DNA from: an uncultured Lactobacillus sp.
GTDB taxonomy: Bacteria > Bacillota > Bacilli > Lactobacillales > Lactobacillaceae
Length of the DNA: 64,000 nt
Reading direction: 5' to 3'
Assembly: GCA_947565635.1 (NCBI GenBank)
Contig: CANOGU010000005.1
Span: forward strand, 1 to 64,000
A program made the translations under genes and the position numbers. Positions 48,599 to 56,388 of the stretch are shown one piece after another. The notes below the pieces were generated by a model. The model had not been told where the DNA came from and made no database searches. It saw nothing but the letters and a program-made list of their open reading frames with translations. Position 1 is the first letter of the stretch; every line of letters begins with the position of its first letter.

Positions 48599-49096
48599 TT
48601 AATTCACCATAATTCGTGTACTTAAAAATGTTCCAATACGCATTGTTTCGCCAATTCCCATCTCTGTTGAGGATTTAGTAGAGTATGCTAATCTTAGAAA
48701 AATAGCCGATAGTGGAAAAGTGGCACTTTCCCCATTCTCAATATTTACAGTTAGATTTTTAGGTACTTCAAACTCATAAGTTAAATTTACTAAATTAGTT
48801 TTTTCAGATTTTATTTTAGCAATAGGAAGCTGAATATACTGAAATGCGATGTATGCACCCGTTGGAATAGAGTAAGCATCTAAGTAAATCCGAGCTTTAT
48901 CGCCGTCATGTAAGTTAGATAGAAGGTCTGGCTCTATATTTGCCACAGCATTTATTTTAACCGTAGTTTTTTCTTTATCATTAAGCTCTATTTTATATAT
49001 TTGTTCATCATTTTCATTCAATATTTGAAACGATACCAATCCTATAACACTATGTTTAGGATACTCAGGTATTCCGTTGTATAAATTTGTATCCAT
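48599..49096 (-). CDS. Hypothetical prophage protein
   Basis: 165 residues, unrecognised. Beta-rich and soluble-looking, with acidic and Ile/Leu strands, no signal peptide or membrane helix. RBS AAGGAG before the ATG at 49096. It ends two bases before the 48597 start, so it is probably co-transcribed with the coiled-coil gene. The next upstream gap (49,097-49,316) shows AT-rich DNA without a clear feature. Confidence 0.5.
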   Translation of the reverse strand: MDTNLYNGIPEYPKHSVIGLVSFQILNENDEQIYKIELNDKEKTTVKINAVANIEPDLLSNLHDGDKARIYLDAYSIPTGAYIAFQYIQLPIAKIKSEKTNLVNLTYEFEVPKNLTVNIENGESATFPLSAIFLRLAYSTKSSTEMGIGETMRIGTFLSTRIMVN

Positions 49097-49316
49097 GAAA
49101 TGAGCTCCTTAAATTATTTTTTACGTATCTAATATAGCTTTCTCTAAAAGTAATCAGATTTAGAATTACAGATTTGATTCTTTGATTTAAGTTCTTTTTC
49201 TCTGAGCTAGAGTGCTAGCTAACTTCATTGAATCTTTCTTTTTGTCTAATCACTTTATCCTTATTTTTGATTATCTCTTTAATTTATGAACTTAAGATCA
49301 TAAATCATTATTTATA

Positions 49317-49961
49317 TCAGTTGGAAGAAGCGTCTTCATCTGAAGTATCGTGATAAGTGAAGTTATCCATTCCTGCCTTAAGTTTATATGGAGAACCTAA
49401 TGGAGAATTATCTTCTGTATTTCTAGCTTGGATACTGTAATCTTCAGTAACCTTAGCTGTTTTATAATCAAGATCATATTCAATCGCAAATTTAATTGTT
49501 TTTCCTGGGAGAACTTTCGAATCTCCATTTCTTAAAAGCTCTTCCCATTTGGTCCCATTGTCTGCTTCATCACTTCCCGGAACCAACTCGCGTTCACTAT
49601 TAGACAGAACTTGGTTAACTTCTAAATTGTATAGTGCCCATTCTTTGGGAGATACAGGCTTGCTAGATTTATTTGTAAAAGTTCCCTCTAGTATAACCAT
49701 AGTAAAGCTTTTTAAGTTTCTATACTGATCATTAACTTTTACATTAGTTATTTTATCAATAGAAATTGAACCATTATTTGTAGTGTAACGATTTCCTACA
49801 AATCCCTTATCATTAGAACCTGATGCCGCATCTTTAACTTTTTTAGAGCTTGAATTTGAGTATCGGGATTCTATAGCATTATTTGATGAGGTAGAGCAAG
49901 CAGTTGCCCATAAGGCTAGAAGCAATAATCCGGCAGTCCCAGCTAGATGTCTTTTTTTCAT
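49317..49961 (-). CDS. Prophage lipoprotein, DUF5067-like
   Basis: 214 residues from ATG 49961, six bases after GGAGG. Lys-Lys-Arg then hydrophobic stretch ending in a lipobox-like WATAC (Cys about residue 22), a Ser/Asn-rich linker, and a beta-sandwich domain with LEGTFTNKSSKPVSP, typical of DUF5067-type lipoproteins. Displayed on the cell surface of the lysogen if expressed; superinfection exclusion is a known role of some prophage lipoproteins but is inference here. Confidence 0.7.
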   Translation of the reverse strand: MKKRHLAGTAGLLLLALWATACSTSSNNAIESRYSNSSSKKVKDAASGSNDKGFVGNRYTTNNGSISIDKITNVKVNDQYRNLKSFTMVILEGTFTNKSSKPVSPKEWALYNLEVNQVLSNSERELVPGSDEADNGTKWEELLRNGDSKVLPGKTIKFAIEYDLDYKTAKVTEDYSIQARNTEDNSPLGSPYKLKAGMDNFTYHDTSDEDASSN

Positions 49962-49988
49962 ATTTTCCTCCAATAAATGACACAATTT

Positions 49989-50414
49989 TTATTTCGTTGC
50001 TAGATAATTTATGACCCAATCTTTATAAGAAACTGGAATGCAGTAATAAAGCATGAAATTATCTATATTCCAATCTTCTTTAGGCACATCATAGAAGTAA
50101 TAGTCAGCAAGAATTTTGATTCCCGTTTGTGATGCTTTGACTTCGACAGGCGATGAACTACTTTCTCCGCAATAGAATTGCTTGCCAAAATCCTTGTTTA
50201 AAATATGGCCAATCTCGTGAGATATTTGAAATGGTAATTCTTCCTCGTCAGTATTGAGGTTAATTACCATTTTTCGTTTACTAGGCACACTGCAAGAAGG
50301 CGTATCTTTATGAAGATCATAAGTGGTTTCAAATGCAATGCCATGATCCAAAGCATAGTTGAAGAGATAAGTAACTGTATTACTATCTGTATATAATTTA
50401 TTCATCATCGTCAT
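49989..50414 (-). CDS. ImmA/IrrE family metallopeptidase
   Basis: 141 residues. HEIGH at 66-70 is the zinc site. ImmA-type proteases cleave the phage repressor to start induction. It overlaps the repressor gene end by 17 bases (start within the repressor 3' end), consistent with a repressor-protease pair as in ICEBs1 and many Lactobacillus prophages. ATGs at codons 3 and 4 are also possible starts. Confidence 0.85.
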   Translation of the reverse strand: MTMMNKLYTDSNTVTYLFNYALDHGIAFETTYDLHKDTPSCSVPSKRKMVINLNTDEEELPFQISHEIGHILNKDFGKQFYCGESSSSPVEVKASQTGIKILADYYFYDVPKEDWNIDNFMLYYCIPVSYKDWVINYLATK

Positions 50415-50730
50415 TCTTAAGTAACCTTCTTATAATTTTTAAGTCTTCCGGTGGAATAGGGCGTCCCTGAAATGTAAATATAGTATCATCGTCGTCTAGA
50501 TCGGCTTGTGCTTTATTTCTAGAAGATGGATTGTGGTCATCAGTTAAGCCCTTTAAATAGTCGGTAGTAGTATTTAAAACTTTGGCAACTGCTGCTAAAG
50601 CATCTGAACCTGGCTTTTTTGATTTCCAATTATAAATTGTATTTGTCCCTAATTTAGCCTTATCGTTAACTTCACGCAGAGACATTTTTCTGATTTTTGC
50701 TAATTTTTTAGTCCGTTCAAATTCAATCAT
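50398..50730 (-). CDS. CI-like XRE family repressor
   Basis: 110 residues from ATG 50730 (GGAG 11 bases upstream; an upstream TTG would give 119). Helix-turn-helix in KKLAKIRKMSLREVNDKAKLGTNTIYNWKS; C-terminal 45 residues are acidic, without a LexA-like protease domain, fitting cleavage by the adjacent ImmA-like protease. Likely maintains lysogeny by binding the AGTCT-type operators in the divergent promoter region. Confidence 0.85.
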   Translation of the reverse strand: MIEFERTKKLAKIRKMSLREVNDKAKLGTNTIYNWKSKKPGSDALAAVAKVLNTTTDYLKGLTDDHNPSSRNKAQADLDDDDTIFTFQGRPIPPEDLKIIRRLLKNDDDE

Positions 50731-50761
50731 ATCAAGGAATTCTCCAATCCTTGACAAAAAA

Positions 50762-50930
50762 AGTCTGTAAAAAGACTAAAATTATATTGACTTATTTAGT
50801 CTTTAGACATAAACTATTAATTGTCAACAAGTTAATAAACAAATTAATGAACATCAAAATTTTATTTTTTAGTATGGGAATACTTATTTAATGTTTATTT
50901 GTTATACATTGATATTAGTCTATAGACTAA
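50762..50930. promoter_or_regulatory. Lysogeny switch: repressor operators and divergent promoters
   Basis: Three sites share AGTCT half-sites: AGTCTGTAAAAAGACT (50762-50777), TAGTCTTTAGACA (50797-50809) and TTAGTCTATAGACTAA (50915-50930). The last two share the same half-site spacing. A minus-strand TATAAT (50781-50786) lies between the first two; TTGATA (50909-50914) abuts the third on the plus strand. Confidence 0.7.
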
Positions 50931-51011
50931 CTGATGTCAATAACTTTAGTACAAATTAATTTACAAGTTAATTAACTTGTTGGAATTAAATCAAAAGGAA
51001 GTGAAAAAAGA

Positions 51012-51227
51012 ATGCCAATTGAAGAAAGATTAGAAACAGCAACGCATGCCGTGGAATCAGAGATTAAAGTTGCTCTTATTAGAAAAGGATGGACTCAAGC
51101 TTATCTAGCTAAGAGATTAAATATTAGCCGTCAACAACTTAATCAGGCTGTTAAAGGAAGTAATTCCAAAAGAGCCAAAGAAATTAGAGAAACCATTTAT
51201 GAAATTTTAGGAATGGAGAGTGAGTAA
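51012..51227 (+). CDS. Cro-like XRE family regulator
   Basis: 71 residues. Compact HTH: LIRKGWTQAYLAKRLNISRQQLNQAVKG. First gene of the early lytic direction, diverging from the CI-like repressor. RBS AAGGAAGTG. Probably binds the same operators with different preference. Its stop abuts the antirepressor start. Confidence 0.85.
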   Translation: MPIEERLETATHAVESEIKVALIRKGWTQAYLAKRLNISRQQLNQAVKGSNSKRAKEIRETIYEILGMESE

Positions 51228-52001
51228 ATGGAACTTTTAAATTTTGAAGGACAACAAGTTTTAGATAGTCGAGAAGTTGCTAAAGTTATTGGTAAGCGAC
51301 ACGACCACTTAGTAAGAGATATTGATGTGTATATTTCGGATATTCAGGAAAACCCAAATTTGGGGAATGGCTCTACGACAGTATTTTTCATCCCTAGCAC
51401 ATATAAATTAAGTAATGGGCGTCAGTATCGAAATTATCTTCTTACCAAACAGGGATGCGAGTTTGTAGCAAATAAGATGACAGGTAAGAAGGGTAATCAA
51501 TTTACAGCCCAGTACGTCAGCTTATTTAACCAAATGAAAACTACTCTTAGTCAACCCGAACTCATCATGGAACAGCTAAGAAAAGAGTGGGACATTCCTA
51601 CAACATTAGGTGGAGCATTACAACTCGCTGCTAATCAACAGGTAGAAATCGAAAAGATGAAACCTAAAGTTGATTATTACGAGAAGCAAATGAGAAATCC
51701 TGGCCTTATGACTGCAACAGAAATTGCTAAAGATTATGGTTGGTCAGCTGCGACTCTGAATAAGGAATTACATAAACGTGGTGTGATTTTTAAACAAGGT
51801 AAGCACTGGGTACCTTATTCAAGATATGCAGGTAAGGGCTACACACAATATGAGCCATTTGATTATCAACACAGTAATGGTCAACCTGGCGTTCACAATA
51901 ACTTAAAGTGGACCCAAAGAGGGAAGAAGTTCATCTACGATTTATTAGCTGAAGATGGAATTAAGCCAGTAGTCGAACAGATGGGTTTGTTGGAAGCATA
52001 A
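51228..52001 (+). CDS. Rha family phage antirepressor with ANT/KilAC C-terminal domain
   Basis: 257 residues. N-terminal Rha domain (VLDSREVAKVIGKRHDHLVRDID, then NYLLTKQGCEFVANKMTGKKG) and a C-terminal KilAC/ANT domain with TATEIAKDYGWSAATLNKELH and a PYSRYAGKGYT-type end. Such proteins relieve repressor action. Directly follows the Cro-like gene (stop and start adjacent). Confidence 0.88.
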   Translation: MELLNFEGQQVLDSREVAKVIGKRHDHLVRDIDVYISDIQENPNLGNGSTTVFFIPSTYKLSNGRQYRNYLLTKQGCEFVANKMTGKKGNQFTAQYVSLFNQMKTTLSQPELIMEQLRKEWDIPTTLGGALQLAANQQVEIEKMKPKVDYYEKQMRNPGLMTATEIAKDYGWSAATLNKELHKRGVIFKQGKHWVPYSRYAGKGYTQYEPFDYQHSNGQPGVHNNLKWTQRGKKFIYDLLAEDGIKPVVEQMGLLEA

Positions 52002-52021
52002 AGGTGAATAGGGAGTAAATT

Positions 52022-52432
52022 ATGAAAGTAAAAAAGGATGATCTAACTATTAAAGCCTTTATTTATGCCGAAAGAAAGCTCATTCGGAAAAGAATACAAC
52101 TTTATGATGAGATGCTGAATTTGAATGGAACTCAATCAATTACAAATAAACTTTTAAAACTAAAAAATATAGAAGTTGATAGGTTGGTACAAATTGAGAG
52201 TTTAGTGACTAACCACATAGATTCGCCTGAGGCAATTGCTGACTTCTTGTTAACTAAAGATGAACTAAAGATAGGTACTGGTTGCAAAATTAAACAAGCT
52301 CCGTATGGAATTTATATTGATGATATTAAACAAGAAGGCGTGAAAGATGTGCAAATTAAAAAGAACTCCCGTCAATGGACAGAAGTTCAAATAACCTATA
52401 TGGCCAATTCATTTATTAAAGAAAAAGTTTAG
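52022..52432 (+). CDS. Hypothetical early phage protein
   Basis: 136 residues, unrecognised, basic and largely helical in the first half with a beta-rich end. Weak RBS (AGGGAG). The last 17 bases overlap the end of a convergent minus-strand gene at 52416-52772. Confidence 0.45.
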   Translation: MKVKKDDLTIKAFIYAERKLIRKRIQLYDEMLNLNGTQSITNKLLKLKNIEVDRLVQIESLVTNHIDSPEAIADFLLTKDELKIGTGCKIKQAPYGIYIDDIKQEGVKDVQIKKNSRQWTEVQITYMANSFIKEKV

Positions 52433-52772
52433 CAATGGTTCTAGTTATTGCAGGAATAGTTACAGGTATTCCTTCTTCCTTTAATACATTTTTGACTTTA
52501 TTCCAGTGAGTTTCTTCACTAATTGAGTCAATAAATCGATGGCCTTCAGGAGTTATATCACGAAGATTAAAGTAATACGTGTTTGAAAGATCAGTATCTA
52601 CACTCCCTTCAATGAGTCCAGCATCAATTGCCTGCTTTAAAGAATACACGGCATCCGATTGAGAATAACCTTTATCAACTACATTTTTAATAACAACAGA
52701 GGCTTGTGGATGAGTAGGTAGATTTTGCATTTCTATCATCACTTGTCTCAATACTTCGTAATTCAACTTCAT
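52416..52772 (-). CDS. DUF2513-like small protein
   Basis: 118 residues from ATG 52772, behind a perfect AAAGGAGGTGA. Starts MKLNYEVLRQVMIEMQNLP, and the C-terminal HRFIDSISEETHWNKVKNVL matches the DUF2513 winged-helix-like family common in phages and Gram-positive chromosomes. It is on the minus strand inside an otherwise plus-strand early block. The Shine-Dalgarno can fold with CTCCTTT just upstream (52782-52797), which would limit translation. Confidence 0.7.
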   Translation of the reverse strand: MKLNYEVLRQVMIEMQNLPTHPQASVVIKNVVDKGYSQSDAVYSLKQAIDAGLIEGSVDTDLSNTYYFNLRDITPEGHRFIDSISEETHWNKVKNVLKEEGIPVTIPAITRTIAKLFL

Positions 52773-52868
52773 ATATGTCACCTCCTTTCTAAAGGAGATA
52801 GAAAAATTATAGCAAATAGAAAAGAGAGAACTTATAAAAGATTTAATACAAATGAAGGAGATGATTTC

Positions 52869-53078
52869 ATGCAAATCGCAATCCCAGAACGAGTTATTGA
52901 AAGAGCTATTCAACAGAAGTATTTGACCGTGACGGCATCAGCAAACTTCTTAGGAGTTAGTCCATCTACATTTAGAATTTGGCTGAAAAAGTTTGATTTT
53001 AAGCCAATTAGTATTGATGGCCAAATCTTATATGACAAGGATGTCTTACAAAAGTTTATGGAGGATCACAAACTATGA
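52869..53078 (+). CDS. Small helix-turn-helix DNA-binding protein (excisionase-like)
   Basis: 69 residues from ATG 52869 (GAAGGAG upstream; the longer frame lacks an RBS). Contains YLTVTASANFLGVSPSTFRIWLKK, a MerR/excisionase-type HTH, and a QILYDKDVLQKFMEDHK end. Could be an excisionase or early regulator. Its stop overlaps the next ATG (ATGA). Confidence 0.65.
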   Translation: MQIAIPERVIERAIQQKYLTVTASANFLGVSPSTFRIWLKKFDFKPISIDGQILYDKDVLQKFMEDHKL

Positions 53079-53224
53079 GGAAATGGATTAATCAAAAAAT
53101 TAACGAATTTATGGGTACTGCACTCACAATTAGAGAAACCGAAATTCTAACACTAAGTACACTCATTACTGCATTAGTAGCAATTGTTTTTACGATGTAC
53201 ACAGCGATTTTTCCAAATATTTAA
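53075..53224 (+). CDS. Small membrane protein, 49 residues
   Basis: ATG overlaps the stop of the HTH gene. N-terminal charged segment then a single membrane helix (about 27-46). Unknown function; early phage membrane peptides may alter host physiology or exclude other phages. Confidence 0.5.
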   Translation: MRKWINQKINEFMGTALTIRETEILTLSTLITALVAIVFTMYTAIFPNI

Positions 53225-53242
53225 GTAAGGTGATGAAAAAAT

Positions 53243-53374
53243 ATGATTAAAAACAAAAAATACAGGGATCCATTTAAAGGGATGAGCTTTAAAGGAAAAC
53301 CTGTATCTAGAGAAGAATATATTGCAGCTTATGAAAGCTACATTAAGCGTTGTTCTGGCGAAGCCAAAGATTAG
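53243..53374 (+). CDS. Small hypothetical protein, 43 residues
   Basis: ATG 53243 with AAGGTGATG upstream. Basic and compact (starts MIKNKKYRDPFKGMSFKG). Unrecognised. Overlaps the 3' end of the convergent minus-strand gene 53343-53618 by 32 bases. Confidence 0.45.
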   Translation: MIKNKKYRDPFKGMSFKGKPVSREEYIAAYESYIKRCSGEAKD

Positions 53375-53618
53375 TTCTAGATGAATTGGTTCTAAAACTA
53401 GAAAATTCAGAAATTGAAACTCTGATTGTATCTTCAAGACATTGGATTTCGTCAAAAATTTTATCTATGTCTAAAGGACTAATTAAAATGATTTCTGTAG
53501 GTAAATGTTGAAACCATTTTGTATCAGGTAAATTTTCTAGTTTAGTTCTAATAGCTACTGCCAACGGTTGATTAGTGGGTGCAACTTCATAATCAAACGT
53601 TACAAGGTACTTATGCAT
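53343..53618 (-). CDS. Small protein with Cas2/SinR-like beta-alpha pattern
   Basis: 91 residues. AAAGGAGG precedes the ATG. Pattern is strand (KYLVTFDYE), helix (AIRTKLENL), strand pair (TKWFQHLPTEIILIS), helix (IDKIFDEIQ), strand (IRVSISEFSS), reminiscent of the ferredoxin-like Cas2/VapD/SinR-like group. No metal Asp pair beyond the D in TFDYE is obvious. Another minus-strand island in the early block. Function unknown; similarity is from fold pattern only. Confidence 0.5.
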   Translation of the reverse strand: MHKYLVTFDYEVAPTNQPLAVAIRTKLENLPDTKWFQHLPTEIILISPLDIDKIFDEIQCLEDTIRVSISEFSSFRTNSSRTNLWLRQNNA

Positions 53619-53681
53619 AATTAATCCTCCTTTCTTGGAATTAATTATAACAATAGTCAGACTTGAAAAGAGGTGAGGTAG

Positions 53682-53828
53682 ATGACGCTAGAAACACGAT
53701 TAATCAGTAACAGTAATGCTTTCTTCACTAGAGAAACAAGACAACCGCTTATACATGATGAATATCAAAAGCAATTTGAGACAGATTTAATGACAACAAA
53801 AAAGCCGTTAACTGCGCCAACAGTTTAA
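53682..53828 (+). CDS. Small hypothetical protein, 48 residues
   Basis: ATG 53682 with GAGGTGAGG upstream. Polar, no motif recognised. The stop codon lies in a hairpin CGTTAACTG/CAGTTTAACG (about 53807-53830). Confidence 0.4.
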   Translation: MTLETRLISNSNAFFTRETRQPLIHDEYQKQFETDLMTTKKPLTAPTV

Positions 53829-53864
53829 CGACTACAAAAAATACAAAACCAAAGGAATTATAAC

Positions 53865-54761
53865 ATGAATAAGATTAACGAAGCTAAAAAAGACATGATT
53901 ACGTTTGAAAATGAAAATTTTCCAATTAGTTTTAAAAAGGCTGAAATAGACTTTCCCGGGTACGAGCTACTAAATGCTAAGGTAGATGATTTAGCTAAAG
54001 GCTGGGAAAGCTATGTAGTAACTTCTAAATCGTATCCTTACGATAAAAAGACTAGGGCAGAACTAAATCGCATTCGGAAAGCCTTAAATGATCGAAGAAA
54101 ATCAATTACACAACAAGCTAGTCAACCTATTGATGAGTTTACTGCTCAAATTAAATCACTTGATTTGAAAATTAAGGTAGCTGTTGATCACATTAGTGAA
54201 GGAATTAAGTCTTTTGATGATAAAGCTAAAAAAGACAAACATCAGCAGAATTTATTGCAACTGGGTAAGATTGCAGTTGAATATAATGTGCCTTTACAGG
54301 AGCTTGATTACCAAAAAAAGTGGGATAACAAGACCACTAGTTGGGGAACTATTGAAGAAGAAGCTAGACAACAATTTGAAGTAATTGCTGAAAGACTAAA
54401 GGCTAGAAAAGAAGCTGAGCAATTTATTGCTACTAAGGCTAATGAGTACACTAAACCTGCTATGACTGCTAGTCCATATCTTCAAATGCTTGATTATAAG
54501 TCGCTGCCTGACGTACTAACTCAAATGGATAATGACCATGATTATTTAATTAAGCAGGCTAAACAGCAAGAAGAAAATCGCAAGAAAGCTATAGAATCGC
54601 TTGAACAACATGGCGATAAGTATGTCGATGCCAAAACCGGTGAAGTAGTTGATAAGGTACATAGCGTCACACTTAAACTTACTGGTACCACAGAACAATT
54701 AACAGCTCTGTCTAACTTTATTCGAGACTGGGGTATTAGCTATGAGAGGGTGAGCGAATAA
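53865..54761 (+). CDS. DUF1351 domain phage protein
   Basis: 298 residues, strongly helical with coiled-coil character (about 60-130 and 230-250). Matches the DUF1351 phage family usually found just before single-strand annealing or nuclease genes in Lactobacillus and Streptococcus phages. AAAGGAA RBS. Its TAA overlaps the ERF start (TAATG), so the pair is coupled and probably acts in recombination. Confidence 0.75.
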   Translation: MNKINEAKKDMITFENENFPISFKKAEIDFPGYELLNAKVDDLAKGWESYVVTSKSYPYDKKTRAELNRIRKALNDRRKSITQQASQPIDEFTAQIKSLDLKIKVAVDHISEGIKSFDDKAKKDKHQQNLLQLGKIAVEYNVPLQELDYQKKWDNKTTSWGTIEEEARQQFEVIAERLKARKEAEQFIATKANEYTKPAMTASPYLQMLDYKSLPDVLTQMDNDHDYLIKQAKQQEENRKKAIESLEQHGDKYVDAKTGEVVDKVHSVTLKLTGTTEQLTALSNFIRDWGISYERVSE

Positions 54762-55579
54762 TGTTATTTCAAGGTAAAGAGGAACTGAGAGCAGAATGCT
54801 TTTCTGCTTATATTCAGGCTAAGTCGCTGATAGATCAGCCTAAAAAAGATAAACATGTTCATATCATTCCGAAAAATCCAAATTCTGATCCATATGACTA
54901 TTACTACGCAGATTTAGCTGCAATTGATAGTGCAATTATAAAAGCGACTAAGCAGGTTAAAGACCGCAAAGATCAAATTGCTTTAAGTTACATTCAGGAT
55001 GTTAAAAATAATCAAGATGGTGTAATTGTCACTACAGAAATTATTTTTTCAAATGGTGGACGCATTACAATGTCCGATCTGTGGTTTAAAACCTACACTA
55101 CTAGCTCACCTCAGCAAGTTGCCGGCATAATCACTTATGCTAAAAGATATTCTTTGAGTGCAGCTTTCGGAATTGCAAGTGAAGATGATGACGATATTAA
55201 GACGCTAATTGAAACAGGAAACTATCAACCTACTGATAATCCACCACATAAGCTAGGGCGTAAGGAACTAGATGAATATATAGTGCAATATATGGGTTCT
55301 CCAGCAAGATTAGTAGATATTTATCAGGAATATATTGATGGTATTCCAGAAGCTGGTGGTTGGATTAAAAGTCGACACGATGAACAAACAGCAATTGCAA
55401 TCAAGCAGCTTAATCAAGCTTATCATCAACAAGAAGCTGATAAAAAGGCAAAAGAAGAACAAGAACTTAAGGCTAAAGAAAAGCAAGCTGCGCTTAATAA
55501 AGTTCAACAGACTAAAAAGGATCCATTTGAAGATAAAAAAGTAGAATCTAAAGATCCTGAAGTAGATAAATTGTTTTAG
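54761..55579 (+). CDS. erf: ERF family single-strand annealing protein
   Basis: 272 residues. ERF core: YYYADLAAIDSAI and QQVAGIITYAKRYSLSAAFGIASEDDDD (about 118-145). ERF proteins anneal complementary ssDNA during phage recombination and circularisation. C-terminus is a Lys/Glu/Gln-rich helix (about 220-250) ending in an acidic PEVDKLF tail. Confidence 0.88.
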   Translation: MLFQGKEELRAECFSAYIQAKSLIDQPKKDKHVHIIPKNPNSDPYDYYYADLAAIDSAIIKATKQVKDRKDQIALSYIQDVKNNQDGVIVTTEIIFSNGGRITMSDLWFKTYTTSSPQQVAGIITYAKRYSLSAAFGIASEDDDDIKTLIETGNYQPTDNPPHKLGRKELDEYIVQYMGSPARLVDIYQEYIDGIPEAGGWIKSRHDEQTAIAIKQLNQAYHQQEADKKAKEEQELKAKEKQAALNKVQQTKKDPFEDKKVESKDPEVDKLF

Positions 55580-55588
55580 GTAATAGTA

Positions 55589-55908
55589 ATGGTAAAAATC
55601 AAAAAGGTATACGACAAACATTAGATGAATTAGATGAAAAAATTAATAATTTTATTTCAGATAAAAATGTAATCGATATTAGACTGAACACTTGTACTGA
55701 TGATGTTTATGACACAATTTTTTATATAGCGGTTGTTATGTATGAAAACAAAGCTACAACTCAACTTAGAAGAAAGGCGTTTGAATTTTGTTCAGATGAT
55801 GAAGTAAACAGTTTTATCCAAAATCATGATGTTATTAAAGTGGAAAATTTCGGCACAAATTCAGAAGAAATTACAACAGTTGTGACTTATAGAGAGACAA
55901 AAAAGTAA
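55589..55908 (+). pseudogene. Frameshifted small phage gene (Cse60-like)
   Basis: ATG 55589 (AGG eight bases upstream) opens MVKIKKVYDKH and stops at 55622-55624. The next frame, without any ATG/GTG/TTG of its own near the start, continues from LDELDEKINNF at 55621 to TAA 55906-55908 with 95 codons. Joined by one base, they give a protein of about 106 residues with the layout of Cse60-type proteins (basic VKVFD-like start, DLE/KINxF helix, VIDIR strand). Either a real mutation, a base error, or recoding. Confidence 0.5.
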
Positions 55909-55982
55909 TGCCAGCTTGGATATACGCAGCGCTGTACTTGATGATATTAGCGTTAGGAATTCTGTTAGTAGGAGCAATATGA
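55908..55982 (+). CDS. 24-residue membrane peptide
   Basis: ATG overlaps the preceding TAA (TAATG). Almost entirely one membrane helix starting MPAWIYAALYLMILALG. Stop TGA overlaps the next ATG. Possible genuine micro-gene; no family known. Confidence 0.4.
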   Translation: MPAWIYAALYLMILALGILLVGAI

Positions 55983-56200
55983 TGAAAAAAGTAAGATTTT
56001 ACGATGAAGAAAAGTATAAATGGGCGTTAGATAGTGCACTAGATGCTTTAAGTAGAGAAGACAAGAAAACTTTTATGACTAGGGTATTTGATATGAGCGT
56101 AGCTAGCAATTTAGATCAAATGGATATTTTATACATGTTTGCTCAAACCTCTTACTCAACCAGTCTGCAATCAAGTTTTATTTTTGGAGGACATAAGTAA
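55982..56200 (+). CDS. Hypothetical phage protein, 72 residues
   Basis: Start chosen at ATG 55982, seven bases after GGAG (an ATG one codon earlier is too close). Helical, acidic/basic mix with DALSREDKKTF. Unrecognised. Stop overlaps the next start by one base. Confidence 0.5.
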   Translation: MKKVRFYDEEKYKWALDSALDALSREDKKTFMTRVFDMSVASNLDQMDILYMFAQTSYSTSLQSSFIFGGHK

Positions 56201-56388
56201 TGAGCAACGATTTTCGACGTTATCACTTAGCGCATGATGAAGCATATAAGAGCTTAAATTTGATTCATAAGTATGATACTGCATCCCTTACGGTGCAAGA
56301 CTTATGGAAGCTAAAACAGGCAGCATACCGTGAAGGATATCTGCGTGCGATGGATGTAAGACAATACAGAGATACGGGATTGGAATGA
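56200..56388 (+). CDS. Hypothetical phage protein, 62 residues
   Basis: GGAGG five bases before the ATG. Helical, His/Tyr/Arg-rich. Overlaps the ArpU gene start by four bases. Unrecognised. Confidence 0.5.
   Translation: MSNDFRRYHLAHDEAYKSLNLIHKYDTASLTVQDLWKLKQAAYREGYLRAMDVRQYRDTGLE

Noticed and set aside
52773..52913. 47-codon extension of the minus-strand DUF2513-like protein
   Set aside because: No RBS at the upstream start, whereas ATG 52772 has a consensus RBS and matches the family N-terminus.
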